From the NCBI RefSeq assembly GCF_000003605.2, contig NW_003156737.1:353220-389544 (forward strand): a DNA stretch of 36,325 bases, in the 5' to 3' direction. This document shows, piece after piece, positions 35,560-36,325 of the stretch (position 1 is the first letter of the stretch; each line of letters starts with the position of its first letter). Below the pieces are notes generated by a model. That model saw nothing but the letters and a program-made list of their open reading frames with translations. It did no database searches and was not told the DNA's origin. Both the position numbers and the translations under genes were made by a program. The DNA comes from Saccoglossus kowalevskii. Taxonomy: Eukaryota; Hemichordata; Enteropneusta; Harrimaniidae.

Positions 35560-36325
35560 GTGAGGTTAGTGCACTCTTGGTGGTGAAATCCTTCGAATGA
35601 CATGGCTAGTATGCTCTCTGGTGGTGAAGATTGTTGTCTACTGGGTATTGAATGAATTGGGTATAGGTAATGAAGATTGTACAAAGACTGCCATAAAAAT
35701 CGTAATTGTAGCCGCAACTTTATTAGAAGCCGCACCCAGACTTTTGTACTTTGTATCAAGCCCAAATTTGCAACATTTGATCCCAGAGAAACCCTTTAAT
35801 AGAAGCTGGATCGGATTTTTGAAACACAAATAACTTTTGTATGATGCGTTCCCCGTCTTGCCACGTGCTGACCGTCCACGGTTGTTCCATATCCTGTTTA
35901 CAAACAATACATTTTTGAGTGGCATACTTAGTGTATTGTCTGATGTGTTAAGGTAGCGAGACTATTATTTGTGTTTAAAATTACGATTTTCACATTTATT
36001 TATTAATTGATGAAATGCACTATAAACTTTCATATGATAAAGTCAACATAACATAGAATGTCATGTAAGTTGGTTAAAATGTATATTTTCTGAAGGGAAG
36101 CAAGGCAGACTCAGTAGTGTTTTCCAAAATCAACAACACAGGTTTAATCTGTGTGCCTATAAGTTTCAAAGATAAACTCAAGACAAAGCAATGTTAGGAT
36201 GTGTTATCAGTAGCTATCTGACACACAATGAGTGTTTCCAAACATTCAAGTGGTTTGTCTCCGCCCCTGTTTGTTTCACAGATTTTGCATGTGAATGTGT
36301 CAGACACAAAGTCACACAGCCACTG
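35560..36325. other. No recognised feature
   Basis: AT-rich sequence after the retroelement relic. I cannot tell whether it is further retroelement debris. No gene is supported. Confidence 0.4.

Overview
The window is animal nuclear DNA: AT-rich, intron-dense, with GT-AG introns and scattered microsatellites and mobile-element debris. The combination of C-type lectin, PAN/apple, FAMeT and hevein-like modules in one protein, together with gypsy-type retroelement debris, suggests a marine invertebrate, perhaps a non-vertebrate deuterostome. I cannot place it more closely than that from sequence alone.

Almost the whole window (32,964 down to 2,716, minus strand) is one gene. I assembled 43 coding exons by hand. 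Every exon has AG/GT borders, every junction keeps the reading phase, and the joined frame is open for 6,378 nt (2,125 residues plus stop). The product is a type I membrane receptor of the macrophage mannose receptor family. It has a signal peptide, twelve C-type lectin-like domains (CTLDs), one transmembrane helix near residues 2047-2070, and a short tail carrying FDNHLY, the counterpart of the FENxLY endocytosis signal of vertebrate mannose receptors. It lacks the N-terminal ricin-type and fibronectin type II domains of the vertebrate family.

The unusual part is three foreign modules carried on symmetric phase 1-1 exons. An eight-cysteine hevein-like (chitin-binding type 1-like) module sits inside CTLD3. 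A FAMeT (Methyltransf_FA-like) domain sits inside CTLD6. A PAN/apple-like domain lies between CTLD5 and CTLD6. Each could be skipped without breaking the frame, so the locus could make several receptor isoforms. The CTLDs mix mannose-type motifs (EPN plus WND in CTLD4, 6, 8, 9, 10, 12), galactose-type motifs (QPD plus WND in CTLD1, 5) and degenerate sites (CTLD2, 3, 7, 11).

The introns hold repeats: a 97-bp foldback element with 10-bp direct repeats beside a splice donor, three copies of another foldback family, a ~0.9-kb element with 16-bp terminal inverted repeats, a 20-bp minisatellite with 100-bp higher-order structure, a second minisatellite interrupted by ~0.9 kb of unrelated sequence, and a CpG-dense GC-rich island. 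Downstream of the gene (1-2,131) there are degenerate tandem repeats and no gene that I can support. Upstream (33-36.3 kb) there is a foldback copy and, at 34.5-35.6 kb on the plus strand, a decayed gypsy-like gag/protease fragment.
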